From Trichosporon coremiiforme (lineage: Eukaryota; Basidiomycota; Tremellomycetes; Trichosporonales; Trichosporonaceae): a stretch of DNA of 64,000 nt. Positions 43,605 through 56,054 of this stretch are shown piece after piece. The stretch lies in the NCBI GenBank assembly GCA_039545355.1, contig BCJJ01000004.1, forward strand, positions 248,001 through 312,000, given 5' to 3'. The position numbers and the translations under genes were made by a program. Under the pieces are notes generated by a model. It searched no databases and was not told the DNA's origin. It saw only the letters and a program-made list of their open reading frames with translations. Position 1 is the first letter of the stretch. The number at the start of each line of letters is the position of its first letter.

Positions 43605-44862
43605 ATGACGAACAAGATCCGTATCGCGCTCGCGCAGACAAACCCGATATCCGTCGAGGTCGACCTGGTCGAGGGCGAGAAGGACAAGCACGTCTCGCCC
43701 TTCCCGACGCTGGAGCACAATCTCGTCGACGCCGCGCGGGCAGTGAAAAAGGCAGCTGAGAAGGGGGCCGATGTCGTCGTGTTTCCCGAGTACTTTCTGC
43801 AGGGCTTCGTGAACGAGGGCCGCCAGGTGAGCTTCATACACCTTCTGCTTAGCTGACAGCAGTACCTGACCTTCCCCTCGAAACACCTCGAAGCCTTCCT
43901 GAAGCGCCTCGCGAAGGAGCACAGGATCGGCATCGTCGGCTCGATCGTTCACGGTGCCCTGCCCAAGGAGACTGATGACCCCCTCCCGAAAGAGGACCCG
44001 TTCACGCACCTCTCGGCGGAATGCTCGCTGCCCGACAGGTGCACGACGTCGGCGGAGCAGAAGGCGTGGATCGACTGGCTCGCGCGCAACATGACGGACA
44101 AGGTCGAGAATGCGGGACACCCGCAGGCGCCCATCCTCCACAACACGGCGTTCTACATTGATGAGAACGGAGAGCTGATTGGGGAATACATCAAGAAGAA
44201 CCTGTGGCACCCGGAGAGGTGAGTTGGCTTGCATCTTTGACCCAGTACCCGGGAACTGACGACGCAGGCTGTACCTCACGCCCGGAGAGGTGGACAACAA
44301 GGCGTTCGACACGAAGTGGGGCAAGGCGGGCTTCCTCATCTGTGAGCTTTCTTGTCCGGGTTTGAGCTGACATTAGGCTGGGACCAGTCGCACGGCGGCG
44401 CCTCGCAGTCTCTCGCCGACCAGGGCGTCAAGCTCATCTTCGCGCCGACGTACTGGCTGAGCTCGGATTCGCAGCCGTAAGTGCCTCCACAGCCTATCTC
44501 CACGGCCTGCTCTACGGCCTGCTAGTCTGCTGTCTGTGCCCTGTCTATCAGCTGACCCCAGATACCTCGACGAGTGGCCGCACGCCGAGGACTACGAGTA
44601 CCAGCTCCTGCAGGCTCTGTGCTTCACGCGCGCCGTCGAGACCGAGACCGTGTACATCATGGTGAACCCGGGCCATCCCTCCGGTGTAGCCAGCGATCAC
44701 ATGGGCGGCAGCGGGGTGTGGGTCCCCCTCAGAGGCAAGGTGGAGGGCAGCTTTGACGGCGACGGGGTGGGAACGAATGTGGTCGAGATCGACCTCGACG
44801 TGCTCAAGCGCGCGAAGGAGTTGTACAAGGTGCAGGAAGACTGGAAGCGGACGAGGCAGTAG
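43605..44862 (+). CDS. Carbon-nitrogen hydrolase (nitrilase superfamily)
   Basis: Five exons: 43605-43826, 43863-44218, 44268-44341, 44377-44476, 44562-44862; introns 36, 49, 35 and 85 nt; 350 aa. The catalytic triad is visible: Glu62 in VVVFPEYFLQGF, Lys185 in GEYIKKNLWHPE and Cys218 in FLICWDQSHGGASQ, whose codon is split by the third intron. The enzyme should cleave a C-N bond of an amide, nitrile or carbamoyl substrate through a Cys thioester. The Trp-Asp-Gln after the Cys and the large insert between Glu and Lys set it apart from standard Nit1/Nit2, and the substrate cannot be read from sequence. No signal peptide, so cytosolic. No obvious pathway partner adjoins it. Confidence 0.92.
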
Positions 44863-47085
44863 GATGCACTGGAGTAGACACTTTGTGATGAGCTCAGAGC
44901 AGGAGAGACCAGGAAAGCGTGTAGGCACAGGCAGCGATGGTAATCGACCCGTGTCATCGAGCAGCCACGCCCCAGATGCCAAGAGACTTTGAGCGGGGAA
45001 GCTCCGCAAAGAGGCGGCCAATTGCGGCCAGCGCAAGCACGATTCGATATGGACGTGCCGGCGGCATCTCACAGTGTGACAGCAGTGTTGGTGGGGTACA
45101 GAGATCATGTCAAGCGACATTCCGGTGTTGTGGCTGAAGTGATCCGAGGGCAGGCTGAACTGGCTCGCAGGTGAAGGTGACCTCGTCAAAATCGGCACGC
45201 CCTGCCTAGCCTGTCTGGCCTGCCTGGCAAGCGACTGTGGATGTGGAAGTGCGCGGTGTACTTGCGGCTTTCGGGACAGGCGAGGGATGCAGCTAGTTAC
45301 CGGATACCAGATTGTGGGCCGACATGGCCGACATCGGCATCCCGTTCAGGCGCACGATGCCGCAATACCGCGTGCCATGCTGCCTGAATGTGAACGAATG
45401 TGCCGCCATTACCGCCGGCACGGAATTACTTTCCCCACCAGGAAGAAACATCTGGGAGGTGTCAAGTACTCTTGCGGCATCCTCTTGTGAATCTCGCTCA
45501 AGCATCAAGCTCTCACGCTGTTCCAGGGTCGGCCCGCACCGCACCGCACGTACGAGCCACCCTCGGCAACTCAGAGTGGGGGACTCCGGTGGGACATGCA
45601 GACGGGCGTCAGACCCTCTCACATCTCACAGTAGTGGAGGCGCCGCTGACATGCCGACTCTTCGGTGCGAGCGACCCTCCTCTCAGGTCTTCAGGCCGCT
45701 CAGGGCCGATATTGGTGATGCGCGTGCCCGCGATTCGAATTGCTTTCGTGGGCGATTAGTATAACCTTGGTGGTCCATGCGGAGGCCGATTCACCGTTAT
45801 TCGAATAACAACAGTTATTCAGGCTGTTCATCTTGCGTATCTGTGGCCTGGAATCCGTGATCTGAGAGTCTGTGATCTGACCTCTCTGTAGTGGAGGCTG
45901 GCGTCGAGGCCAGGCCACCAGACCCTCCAGGTCTGTCAGGTCTGCAAAGCGCTATCGGGTCGTGAGAGGCAAAACGCCAGCCCGAGCGTCTCCCCAGTTG
46001 AGCCCAGGTTTCAGACATGATAAAACAAGAGCTTGGACCGGGTACTATCACACGATGGCGGATAGGCGTGGGCATCACCGCTCACCGCTCTCCGCCGGCG
46101 CAGGCTGCCGCACTTTACCGGTCGCAGTATGCAGAATAATACCACATGCAGCAAAGGGTACGCAACGTACCAACGGCCGCACGTCGGCATTGAGGACGAG
46201 AGGACAGGTGTGACACTCCGAATGTGATGGGAACGCCGTGGTCGGTCCATGGTACGCCAGCGTGCGGCACTCGGCCCGGCGGCATCGCGTTAGTAGTCAG
46301 CACTAACGATCGCCATACCGCGTCCCCCTTGCGCCCCCTCACAAGCCTCGGGTTGACCTGCCTTGCCTGCAAACTCTTAAGGTCGGTCAGGTCCGATCAT
46401 GACCAGTCTCCCGTCGCTTTGGGGCTCTGCATGAGATATGAGGTACCCGAGGCGAGAGGGGGCAGCGCCTTGTGCCGAAACGGCGTCAAGCCATCGTGCA
46501 CGCGGCTTGCAGACCATGCGCAACGAGACTCAATGCATCGGAGCACAAAGAGGTGGGAGTGCCTCCGACCAGCTTTCGAAAAAGGTCAGACGCCAGACTC
46601 GGGGTCGCGGCCTCGTTAGAAAAAAAAAAAACTTGCGCCAGTGGAAGTACAGCATGCAGCTGTACGGTGGTTGTTTTCGAAGGCGGCACTATGAATTCGA
46701 AAACGGATGTGGGAGGGTGTGGATTCCTTGGGCGGTGGTTGGCGCTTAGCGAATCGAGTCTTTTACCGGTTACTTCCGTCCCTGAGCTGGCATCAGAGTG
46801 AGCTCCCCCTTGGTGCCCAGTCACCCTTAGACTCGCAACACTACCGCCGGGTAACTCACTGCTCAGTCTGGCCACCCGACCCAACTTATTCAACGCGACA
46901 TACATAGACCCGGCACCGCACATCCCATCCCAGCAAACCTTCCATCCTCACATCCTACATCCCGTCACACCCTCATACCAGCGAATACCGCGACCTCACC
47001 GTCACCAACCACCCGCTCGCTACATACCCCTCCCTTTAGAACGCTAGACAGCTCCCCTCCCCCCACCTTCACCCCCACAACCAAC
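44863..47085. other. 2.2-kb gene-free region
   Basis: No gene recognised. Notable only are a perfect 14-base palindrome GTTATTCGAATAAC at 45796-45809, a run of 13 A at 46620-46632 and CCTG-rich micro-repeats near 45200-45235. The last ~200 bases are the C/T/A-rich leader of the aminotransferase gene. Confidence 0.5.
46620..46632 (+). repeat. Poly(A) tract of 13
   Basis: Homopolymer in intergenic DNA, the longest A run noticed in the window. There is no retroelement body next to it. Confidence 0.8.
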
Positions 47086-48984
47086 ATGAGTGAGTGGAGC
47101 TCGCCCGACGATAACCCACCCAGCAACCGCTGACATCTCCAGCTTTCACGAATTTCTGGGCCAAGGTCCCCCAGGGGTGAGTTCCTCCTTCTCACCATCT
47201 AGTCGCACTCGCTGACAGTCACAGCCCCGCCGATCCCGTTCTTGGTAAGTGTCGGACGATAACCTGAGCCTTCATCGCAAGGCCAGAGCGATTGCCCATA
47301 TCGGCCATCCCCGCACCCCCACCCAAACAGCACACAACGCCCATCCACGCAGAATCTGCGTCCGACTCGAACACCATGCTGACGTAGCAGGCGTCACTGA
47401 GGCGTTCAAGCGGGATCCCAGCGACCAGAAGATCAACGTCGGAGTCGGTAAGTCTTGAATTGCGATGATGCACGGTGGCGCACCACTAGAGGAAATTCCC
47501 AACATTACCTCACTACGGTCGCCGCCGTTGCCGCCGGCCCAAGTGTTCATGCACTGACCTCGTGCTCGCCGCTTTGCGATCTGCTCCGATGCGTCATTCC
47601 CCCTCTCTTTCATGAAACAGGCGCCTACGTGAGTTATCCGGCTGCAGCCGTGCATGTGTCTGAGAGTATGCGCTGACCGTTTCCAGCGTGATGAGGACGG
47701 CAAGCCCTACGTGCTCGACTCGGTCCGCAAGGCCGAGGACATCCTCCACCAGAAGAAGTCCGACAAGGAGTACCTCCCCATTACCGTGAGTTGATTCGAG
47801 CTGATGCAATGGTCCACAGCTGACATGACAGGGTCTCGCCCAGTTCCTCGTCCTCGCTTCCGAGCTCGCGTACGGCAAGGACAGCAAGCCTCTTCAGGAG
47901 GGTCGCGTGAGTAGCCTTAGTGCGCCCCGGACCTTATCGGTGGTAGCGGCGCATCGCAGTGTGTGTTTGCGCCGTTCCGCCGTCTAGTCCCGGCGTATTG
48001 TTTGTTCGTGTGTGCGTGTGTACCTGACCAGCTCCGCAGATTGCCGTCGTCCAGTCCATCTCCGGTACTGGTGCGCTCCGCATCGGCTTCGAGTTCCTGA
48101 GGCAGTTCTACCCTGGCCCCAAGAACCTCTACCTCCCCCAGCCGACTTGGGGCGCGCACGCCAACGTCGTCGAGGCCTCGGGCCTCAACGTTAAGCGCTA
48201 CCGCTACTTCAACGCCGAGACGATCGGCCTCGACTTTGAGGGCATGAAGGAGGACATTGAGGCGGCCGAGAACGGATCCATCTTCCTCCTGCACGCGTGC
48301 GCCCAGAACCCCACCGGTGTCGACCCGACCCAGGAGCAGTGGAGGGAGATCTCGGACATCATCAAGCGCAAGCAGCACCTCGCCTTCTTCGACATGGCGT
48401 ACCAGGGCTTCGCTTCCGGCGACGTCGACCGCGACGCTTACGCCGTGCGCTACTTTGTCGAGCAGGGCCACGAGATCATGCTCGCCCAGTCGTTCGCCAA
48501 GAACCTCGGTCTCTACGGCGAGCGTGCCGGCACTTTCTCGATGGTCTGCGCGTCCGTCGACGAGAAGGACCGCGTTCTGTCGCAGCTTAAGCGCGTCATC
48601 CGTCCCCTCTACTCCTCGCCCCCGCTGCACCCCGCGCAGCTCGTCACCGTCATCCTCTCGGACCCCGAGCTGTACGCCGAGTGGCTGACCGAGGTGAAGA
48701 AGATGTCGGACCGCATCAACGACATGCGCGAGCGGCTGTACGACCTCCTCGTCGAGAACCAGACCCCGGGCGAGTGGGGCCACATCAAGCAGCAGATTGG
48801 CATGTTCTCCTACACCGGCCTGACCCCGGAACAGGTCGACGCCATGGCCAAGTACGCGCACATCTACATGACGCGCGACGGCCGTATCTCGATGGCCGGC
48901 CTCAACGAGCACAACATCAAGTACTTTGCCGACGCGATGAGCAAAGCCGTTAAGGGCGAGCTTGGCTTGAAGTCGAGCATGTAA
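47086..48984 (+). CDS. AAT2: Aspartate aminotransferase, cytosolic type
   Basis: Eight coding exons: 47086-47089 (only ATGA), 47143-47176, 47225-47244, 47391-47447, 47621-47628 (8 nt), 47687-47785, 47832-47906, 48040-48984; 413 aa, all phases closed. The joined N-terminus reads [20 protein letters not shown], then [20 protein letters not shown]. Landmarks: [24 protein letters not shown] for the cofactor-binding Asn-Pro segment, YQGFASGD, and the PLP-binding Lys253 in [14 protein letters not shown]. The reaction is aspartate + 2-oxoglutarate to oxaloacetate + glutamate, with pyridoxal phosphate, feeding nitrogen metabolism and the malate-aspartate shuttle. There is no presequence, so it is cytosolic. 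All introns crowd into the first quarter of the gene. Confidence 0.96.
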
Positions 48985-49399
48985 AGTCGATGTTTGTTAG
49001 AACTCTGGGGATCCAAGTGTACGAAGTAGAAGAGAAGAACCCGTAGACTTCCACAGTTGAAGTCGACTGTGTAATAATGTAGACATAGTACAGTAATTCA
49101 GAGGTGCGCGAGATGGGCACTTTAGATGCTGCGAAATATCGCGATGCTGGCTTGCTGCATGCTCACTGGAGGTTCTCATCAGCATGAACAGTATACATCT
49201 CGTCATGTTGGTCGGAGGCAGTTGCCACGCGGGTTACCCTGAAGGATGCATTTGAACCAGACAGTGCGCGTCTCGACTGTCCAGTGCGACGCGTCCAGCC
49301 TTCTGATTCCGCTCGAACGCGTCTCGATTCCCTGCTCATCTTCTCGTTCGCCCCAGCCCAATCGTTTCCCTCCCTCCACCACTCCACACCGCAACAACA
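48985..49399. other. Intergenic: AAT2 3' end and MCM4 promoter
   Basis: 415 bases with no gene. It includes ACGCG-containing sequence (GACGCGTCCAGC near 49290 and GAACGCGTCTCG near 49315). ACGCG is the core of the MCB element that drives G1/S genes in fungi, which would suit MCM4. This is inference. Confidence 0.4.
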
Positions 49400-52300
49400 A
49401 TGTCGACTCCCAGTGGAACAGGACGGGGGATGCGTTCCTCTTCTCCTCCTCAACTAGACTTCCCTACGTCCAGCGCAGGCGGTACACCCCGGGCGTCGTC
49501 CGGCTTCGGTGTCACGCCCCGTGCGTCCGCCATTCGGCGCCAGGGCAACGGACGTGAGTCGGCGTTGCAACTCCTTCGCCATCGATAACAACAACAACAA
49601 CAAGGAATGAACAACAATGCTGACGTCTAGTTCCCCGATCGTCCTCACCGCTGCACTTCCCTTCGGATGGGCCTGCACCGAGCTCGTCGCGCCTCAGCCA
49701 GCTGCGCTCCGATGAGCCCCTGTTCTTCCCCGCCTCGGGCGGCTCGACGCCCCGTCGCCAGCGCCGCGGAGACATCCACTCGTCGTTCCCGATGGCCTCG
49801 CCTTCGCTGGCGCGGGTCGGCGGCCGGAACGCGCGGCCCCTCGTGCCCTCGTCACCTGGCAGGTCTGACGCCGCGACGCCGCACGCTACGTCCGCTGCCG
49901 CCCTTTCAGCCGCGGACGTCCCGACGGGCGATATGGTGGGCGTCGACGAGATTAACGAAAAGTACATCTGGGGCACAACGATACCGCTGCACACGACCAT
50001 GAACCTGTTCCGCGACTTCCTGCACGGCTTCAAGCCCAAGTACCGCGCCAAGTATAACGAGGAGCAGGCCAAGGCCATCACGGACGCCGGCGGCGTTGCC
50101 CCAGCCCCGATGCCGCTCTATGACAACCTCTCGACGCGCGACGCCGACAGGTCCCTGTATGAGGGCTATCTCGAGACCATGCGCCAGACGGGCCAGACGA
50201 ACCTGAACCTCGACGCTCTCAACCTGCTCGCATACCCGCCTACGAAGAAGCTGTACCACCAACTCGTCAACTTCCCGCAGGAGATGGTGCCGATCATGGA
50301 CCAGGTGCTCCGCGACGTCATCGTCGAGAAGGCCGAGCAGGAGCTGCAGGAAGCAGAGGGCAGGTTCGCCGAGGGTCAGTTGCCCGAGCTCGAGCTGCTC
50401 GCCTTGGAGAACGAGGTGCACGCCGTCGAGCAGCGCGTGTACCGCGTTCGTCCCTTTGGCGGCGAGAAGACGGTCAACATGCGCGACCTGAACCCGGGCG
50501 ACACCGACAAGCTCGTCAGCATCAAGGGCATGGTCATCCGCTCGACGCCCATCGTGCCCGAGATGACACAGGCGTTCTTCCGCTGCCACGTATGCCAGCA
50601 CACGGTGCAGGTCGAGATTGACCGCGGACGCATCGACGAGCCCCAACGCTGCCCTCGCGACGTGTGTAACTCCGTGGGCACCATGGTCCTCGTTCACAAT
50701 CGCTCCGACTTCACAGACAAGCAGGTCGTGCGTTTGCAGGAGACGCCCGATGTCGTCCCCGACGGACAGACGCCGCACACGGTCTCGCTGTGCATGTACG
50801 ACGAGCTCGTTGATCTCGTCAAACCCGGTGACCGCGTTCTCGTCACGGGTATCTTCCGCTCGATGCCGGTCCGTGTGAACCCGCGACAGCGCAGCATCAA
50901 ATCGCTGTTCAAGACGTACCTCGACGTCGTGCACGTGAAGCGCACCAACGTCGGACGCATGGGCTTTGACCCCACTACGCGCGACGGCGAGGGCAAGCCC
51001 CCAGGTGTCGGTGTCGGCGGCGAGGATGACGAGGAGGAGGTTCTGCAGGGCACCATGCGTGCCGAGGACACGATGGAGCAGGACACAGACACGCCCGACC
51101 TTGGTCTCTCCGCCTCGGCCGAGATGGAAAAGAAGCTGCTCGAGCTCTCGCGCCACCCTGACATCTACGACATGCTCGCGCGCTCCATGGCGCCGTCGAT
51201 CTACGAGATGGAGGACGTGAAGAAGGGTATCCTGCTGCAGATGTTTGGTGGTACCAACAAGTCGATCGCCCGCGGCGGAGGCGGCGGCGGTCCCCGCTAC
51301 CGTGGCGACATCAACGTCCTCATGGTCGGTGACCCGGGTACGTCCAAGTCGCAGATCCTGCAGTACGTGCACAAGATTGCGCCCCGCGGTGTCTACACCT
51401 CGGGCAAGGGTTCGTCTGCGGTCGGTCTCACGGCCTACGTCACGCGCGATCCGGACTCGAAGCAGCTCGTCCTTGAGTCTGGTGCGCTCGTCCTCTCCGA
51501 CGGTGGTGTGTGCTGCATTGACGAGTTTGACAAGATGTCGGACGCGACGCGCTCCGTGCTGCACGAAGTGATGGAGCAGCAGACCGTCTCGATCGCCAAG
51601 GCGGGCATCATCACGACGCTGAACGCGCGTACCTCGATCCTCGCGGCCGCCAACCCGGTCGGCTCAAAGTACAATCCCAAGCTGCCGATCCCGGCCAACA
51701 TTGATCTTCCGCCGACGCTCATCTCGCGATTCGACCTGCTGTACCTCGTCCTCGACAAGGTCGATGAAATGAACGATAGGCGCCTGGCCGCGCACCTCGT
51801 TGGGCTCTACCTCGAGGACCGCCCCGACACGGGCGGGCAGGACATTCTCCCCACCGACGTCCTGACAGCATACATCACCTACGCCCGCGCCAAGGTGAAC
51901 CCGATTCTGACCGAGGCGGCGTCCAACGCCCTCGTGCAAGCCTACGTCGCGATGCGCAAGGTGGGCGAGGACGCGCGCACGTCCGAGCGCCGCATCACGG
52001 CGACGACCCGTCAGCTCGAGTCCATGATCCGTCTCTCGGAGGCACACGCCCGTATGCGCTTCAGTGAAACCGTGGACCTGCAAGACGTGACCGAGGCGAA
52101 CCGGCTCATCAAATCTGCTCTCCGCGAGTCAGCCACGGACCCGCTCACGGGCCAGATCGACCTGGACCTCATCACGACGGGCGCGGGGTCGGCCGCGCGC
52201 CGCGTGCGTGCCGACCTCAAGCGCGAAATCGTCGGTCTCGTCGACGCAGCCGGACGCACGGGTCTGAAGTGGAACGCGGCAATCAAGGCGCTCGAGAACC

Positions 52301-52422
52301 AGAGCAGCGTGCCCGTTGACCATGCCGAGTTTGCGGAGGTCGTCAAGGGACTGTGTGACGAGGGCGTGCTCAAGGTTGTGGGCGAGAAGGACCGGAGGAC
52401 TATTAGGAGGTTGGCGGAGTAA
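49400..52422 (+). CDS. MCM4: DNA replication licensing helicase subunit Mcm4 (Cdc54)
   Basis: Exons 49400-49553 and 49631-52422; 77-nt intron ending GCTGACGTCTAG; 981 aa, slightly longer than yeast Mcm4 (933). The first ~150 residues are a Ser/Pro/Arg-rich tail with many SP/TP sites, the target of DDK and CDK in this subunit. Then come the MCM N-domain with a C4 zinc finger starting at Cys370 (CHVC...CPRDVC) and the AAA+ core. Walker A GDPGTSKSQILQ starts at residue 618, Walker B CCIDEFDKM lies around 681 and the Arg finger SRFDL is Arg751. The C-terminal winged-helix region ends GEKDRRTIRRLAE. It forms the Mcm2-7 ring, loaded at origins and driving the replication fork. Confidence 0.97.
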
Positions 52423-53521
52423 AGCTGGCCAAGGAGCGGAGCGACGCGACCTCGTAGTGAGGGATATACATATGGACGTAGAAAACAACTTGTAACAACT
52501 TCGATAAGATGCCACCGTTTAGTACAGACCTCAGAGCACACACGAAGTCAATATGGACATGGTGGGAAACACAACGACACGGCGGAAGCCGACCAGGCAC
52601 CTGTGTGGACGGGAGTAGTTACCAAGTGTGCCATGGACGTCGTGGACTGGAGTGCCGGAAGCCGAAGAGCATCTCTGTGCACAGTGTCAGGCAGACCGGA
52701 GGACCACGGGGCTAGTACACTAGACGATGTTGTTCCAAAGACGAACTAGCAGTGTATGGGGCATCGTGCTTAGCCTCCGTTTCTTCTGAGAACCCGGCCC
52801 CCGTTGTTAAGCCGCTTGGTGGCGGGAAACGCCCCGTCTCACTGTTCTCGCTCTTTTGCTAATGCAGCTAGACGTTCTAGAACGCTCGTTCGAAGGGGGA
52901 TGAGACAGCGTGATGCAAAGAGTCATCTGACAAACCTGCCCAAGCCTGCCGGCCTGCCCACATGCCACATGCCATATGCCGTGCCCGAATAAATAACAAT
53001 CATCAATCTATCTGGTGAAGGATGGATAAATGTAAGCCGAAGTCTTTGGTAATCGGGGCCGATTAGGTCACCCTTTGACCAGAGACACGCCGATGACCGC
53101 GCCAGGACGGTGTTCCTTGTCCGTTCATCCACCATCGAACTGAACCGGCAAGGTCCCTATCGGGTGATAACCGGGTTAGGTTCCCTAGGACGCCGACGGG
53201 CAAGGGACTTTCTGCGCGCCACGCGTAGACCCAGATGACCCGTTGACCCACGGTCCATGCCGTGGATACGCCTCAGCGTCTCCAGCGTCAGCGACGATGG
53301 ACTGGCACGGAGAGCAAAGCAAGAGTCCAAAGAGCACTAGTCCCATTTAACAACAACCCCTCTTGCCTCTTCCGCTCCTTCGCCGCGTCCTTTCCTACGT
53401 TCCCCGGATACATCGCACCGTCCATCCCCGGATCGTCCCCACCGCTACCCTTCACCTTCCTTACCTTCCTTTCATCTTACTCTCTCACTATCAACAACAA
53501 CAAACCGACAGAAACGACATC
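52423..53521. other. Intergenic MCM4 / aldehyde dehydrogenase
   Basis: 1.1 kb with no recognisable gene. A run of short CATGCC-type repeats lies at about 52938-52983. The final 180 bases are C/T-rich leader. Confidence 0.5.
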
Positions 53522-55840
53522 ATGTCCGTCCCCGAGTACACCGAGACGCCCCTCGATGAGATCGACCTCGTGCGTATTGTCCCCCGTCTTTCTGGTTTAT
53601 TGCGGGCAGCTGCGGACCTTGAATGTACACCTATCCCGCTGTCCATCGCCGCTGCGTCGTCGGCAACCATGTCCGGACATGACCGCAGCGAGAGCAGACA
53701 CTGGCAGTCTTCCCCGCTCTCTCTAGCACCCGTCTGCTTACCACAAGCAACGCTTCGACGCCCACCTCGCAAGCACCTCCGCTAACAAACCCAGACCTAC
53801 GACCGCCTGAACGCGACGTTCCACTCGTTCAAGACGCTGCCCATCGAGTATCGCCTGTACAACCTGAAGCAGCTCGCGTTCCTGATCCAAGACAACATTG
53901 AGAGCATCTATGCCGCCCTCAAGAAGGACCTGAGCAAGGAGCCGTTCGACATTGATGTTGGAGATGTGAGTAAGCTCGACCGCAGAGCCGTTGCTACGAC
54001 CTGCAAGCAGGATCCAAGGGCTTGGGAAACTCCGATGTATTGATGGGTCGACCGGGGCCAATCTGGAGAGCACTGAGCCTTTGCGGAGACGCAGTGGCTA
54101 GCTGCAGCTCTGACGCACTCGTGACCTCCCTAGCTCCAGACACTAGCACCGCGGACCGATTACCGGACCGCTAAGCTTGATCAACCTTAGCTGTGAACGT
54201 ATTGGTGACTCAGCCTGCGCCCTGCCGTGCAGATCACCTTCGTCAGCTGCGCCGGCGAGAGCCTGGACACCGCGCCCTGTATCGATTTGCTAACGACAGG
54301 TTTGGCCCATCCTCAACGAGATCGAGCTGGCTGTCCGTCGCCTCCCCGAGTGGATGGCCGACGAGAAGGCGACCCGCGACTCGGTCCCTGCCTTCAAGCT
54401 GTCGCGCCCTCACGTCCGCCGCCAGCCCAAGGGTGTCTCCCTCGTGAGTAAATGACAGCTGGGCGGCTGTGTCTTCAAGCTGACGTCCAGATCATTGGCG
54501 CTTGGAACTACCCCTTCCAGCTGACGCTCTCGCCCCTCGTCGGCGCCATCGCCGCCGGCTGCCCCGCGATCGTCAAGTGCTCTGAGCACTCGCCGGCCTC
54601 TGCCGCGCTCATCGCCGAGCTCCTCCCCCGCTACCTCGACCCCGAGGGCTACGCCGTCGTGAACGGTGCCGTCCCCCAGTCGACTGCGCTCCTGAAGAAG
54701 CGTTGGGGCCACATTCTCTACACCGGTAACGGCGCCGTCGGCAAGATTGTCGCTGGCGCCGCCGCCAAGACCCTCACCCCCTCGACGCTCGAGCTCGGCG
54801 GCAAGTCGCCCACTATCGTCGCGCCCGACGCCAACATCACCATGATCGCGCGCCGCATGATGAGCATCAAGCAGCTCAATATTGGCCAGATGTGTGGTAC
54901 GTAGCTGTCTCTAGGAGTTCGTGTAGCTGACCCCCAGTCTCGCCCGACTACGTCCTCTGCGCCAAGGAGAAGGTCGACGAGCTCGTTGCCGCGCTCACCA
55001 AGACGTAAGCTTACACAGTTGCATTTAGCTGATCCCAGTCTCGACGAGTTCTACCCCAAGGGCTCTGAGCGCTCGCTCATTGGCAAGCACGGCCAGGCTG
55101 CCGCGTTCCGTAACTCTAACGACTACGACCGTATCGAGGGCATCATCGACGAGGCCCAGAAGGGCGGCAAGCTCATCTACCGCGGTGAGGAGGACAAGGC
55201 GAACCGCCGCATGGGTATCTCGCTCGTGCGCCTGAACAAGGACGGCGCCGGCGAGACTGGCATTCTCGTCGAGGACGAGATTTGGGGTCCTGTCCTCCCC
55301 ATCATTCCCGTCGACGACGTCGACGCCGCCATCGAGTACGTCAATGCGCGCCCGACCCCTCTGGCGCTGTACGTCTGCTCCGCCTCGCGCTCGACCTTTG
55401 AGCACGTCATCAACCGCACCCTCTCGGGCTCCGCGATCTGGAACGACTTCTCCTTCGCCCCCGTCGTGCGCACGCTCCCCTTCGGCGGCGTCGGCGAGTC
55501 GGGCTGGGGCTCGTACCACGGCGAGAACGGCTTCCTGGCCTTCTCGCACCGCAAGGCCGTGCTCGAGATGCCCGGGTGGATGGAGATTGCCCAAAAGTCG
55601 CGCTACCCCAACAACTATGCCGAGTCCACGCCCAAGCGCATGAAGATGGTCATGACGGCGCGCCTCGGCTTCTCCCGCCCCGTCAGCGTCGAGCACGAGC
55701 GGCGCGCGCTCGAGCGCCGCAAGAACCGCCGCACATTCTACCTCGGCGTCCTCCTTGTGCTTGTTGGCGCGGCGGCCGGGCTTGGCGGGCGCCGCATCGC
55801 GTCCTTTCTTGGAGGACTCAAGGCCAAGCTTGGTCTTTAA
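53522..55840 (+). CDS. Class-3 aldehyde dehydrogenase with C-terminal membrane anchor
   Basis: Six exons: 53522-53569, 53795-53965, 54300-54443, 54491-54896, 54938-55004, 55039-55840; 545 aa. Introns 1 and 2 are unusually long (225 and 334 nt). The active-site residues are Glu222 in LELGGKSP and Cys256 in NIGQMC-VSPDYVLC, whose codon precedes a splice site. NAD-site and substrate features include IIGAWNYPFQLTLSPLVGAI, YTGNGAVG and EIWGPVLPI; PFGGVGESGWGSYHG is the class signature. The C-terminus is basic (ERRALERRKNRRTF), then a hydrophobic anchor (YLGVLLVLVGAAAGLGG) and a short tail. This matches fatty-aldehyde dehydrogenases such as human ALDH3A2 and yeast Hfd1, which oxidise long-chain aldehydes from sphingolipid breakdown at the ER, mitochondrial surface or lipid droplets. 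Confidence 0.94.
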
Positions 55841-56054
55841 ACCGGGCGATAAGATGCCTCCAGACATGTGTTATCCGTAAAGTAGGCTAAGTAGTCGAAT
55901 AGGCCAGTAGTCCAGAAGTCCGAAGACGTGTGTCCCTTCCTTTCTTTCGCCGATGTAATCTTTCTTCCCGCTTTGGAAAACACCGTTTTGCACAAAGTCA
56001 AAAAATACTGGATACATGCTCTGCTTCATGCTCATCTGCGCCTAGCTGCAAGTT

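Noticed and set aside
47448..47620. Box C/D snoRNA in an AAT2 intron
   Set aside because: GATGATGC and a later CTGA resemble C and D boxes, but the C box is imperfect and no closing stem was found.
49906..51564. 552-codon antisense frame over MCM4
   Set aside because: It lies exactly over the conserved MCM core, and its His/Val/Leu-rich sequence is a codon-bias shadow.
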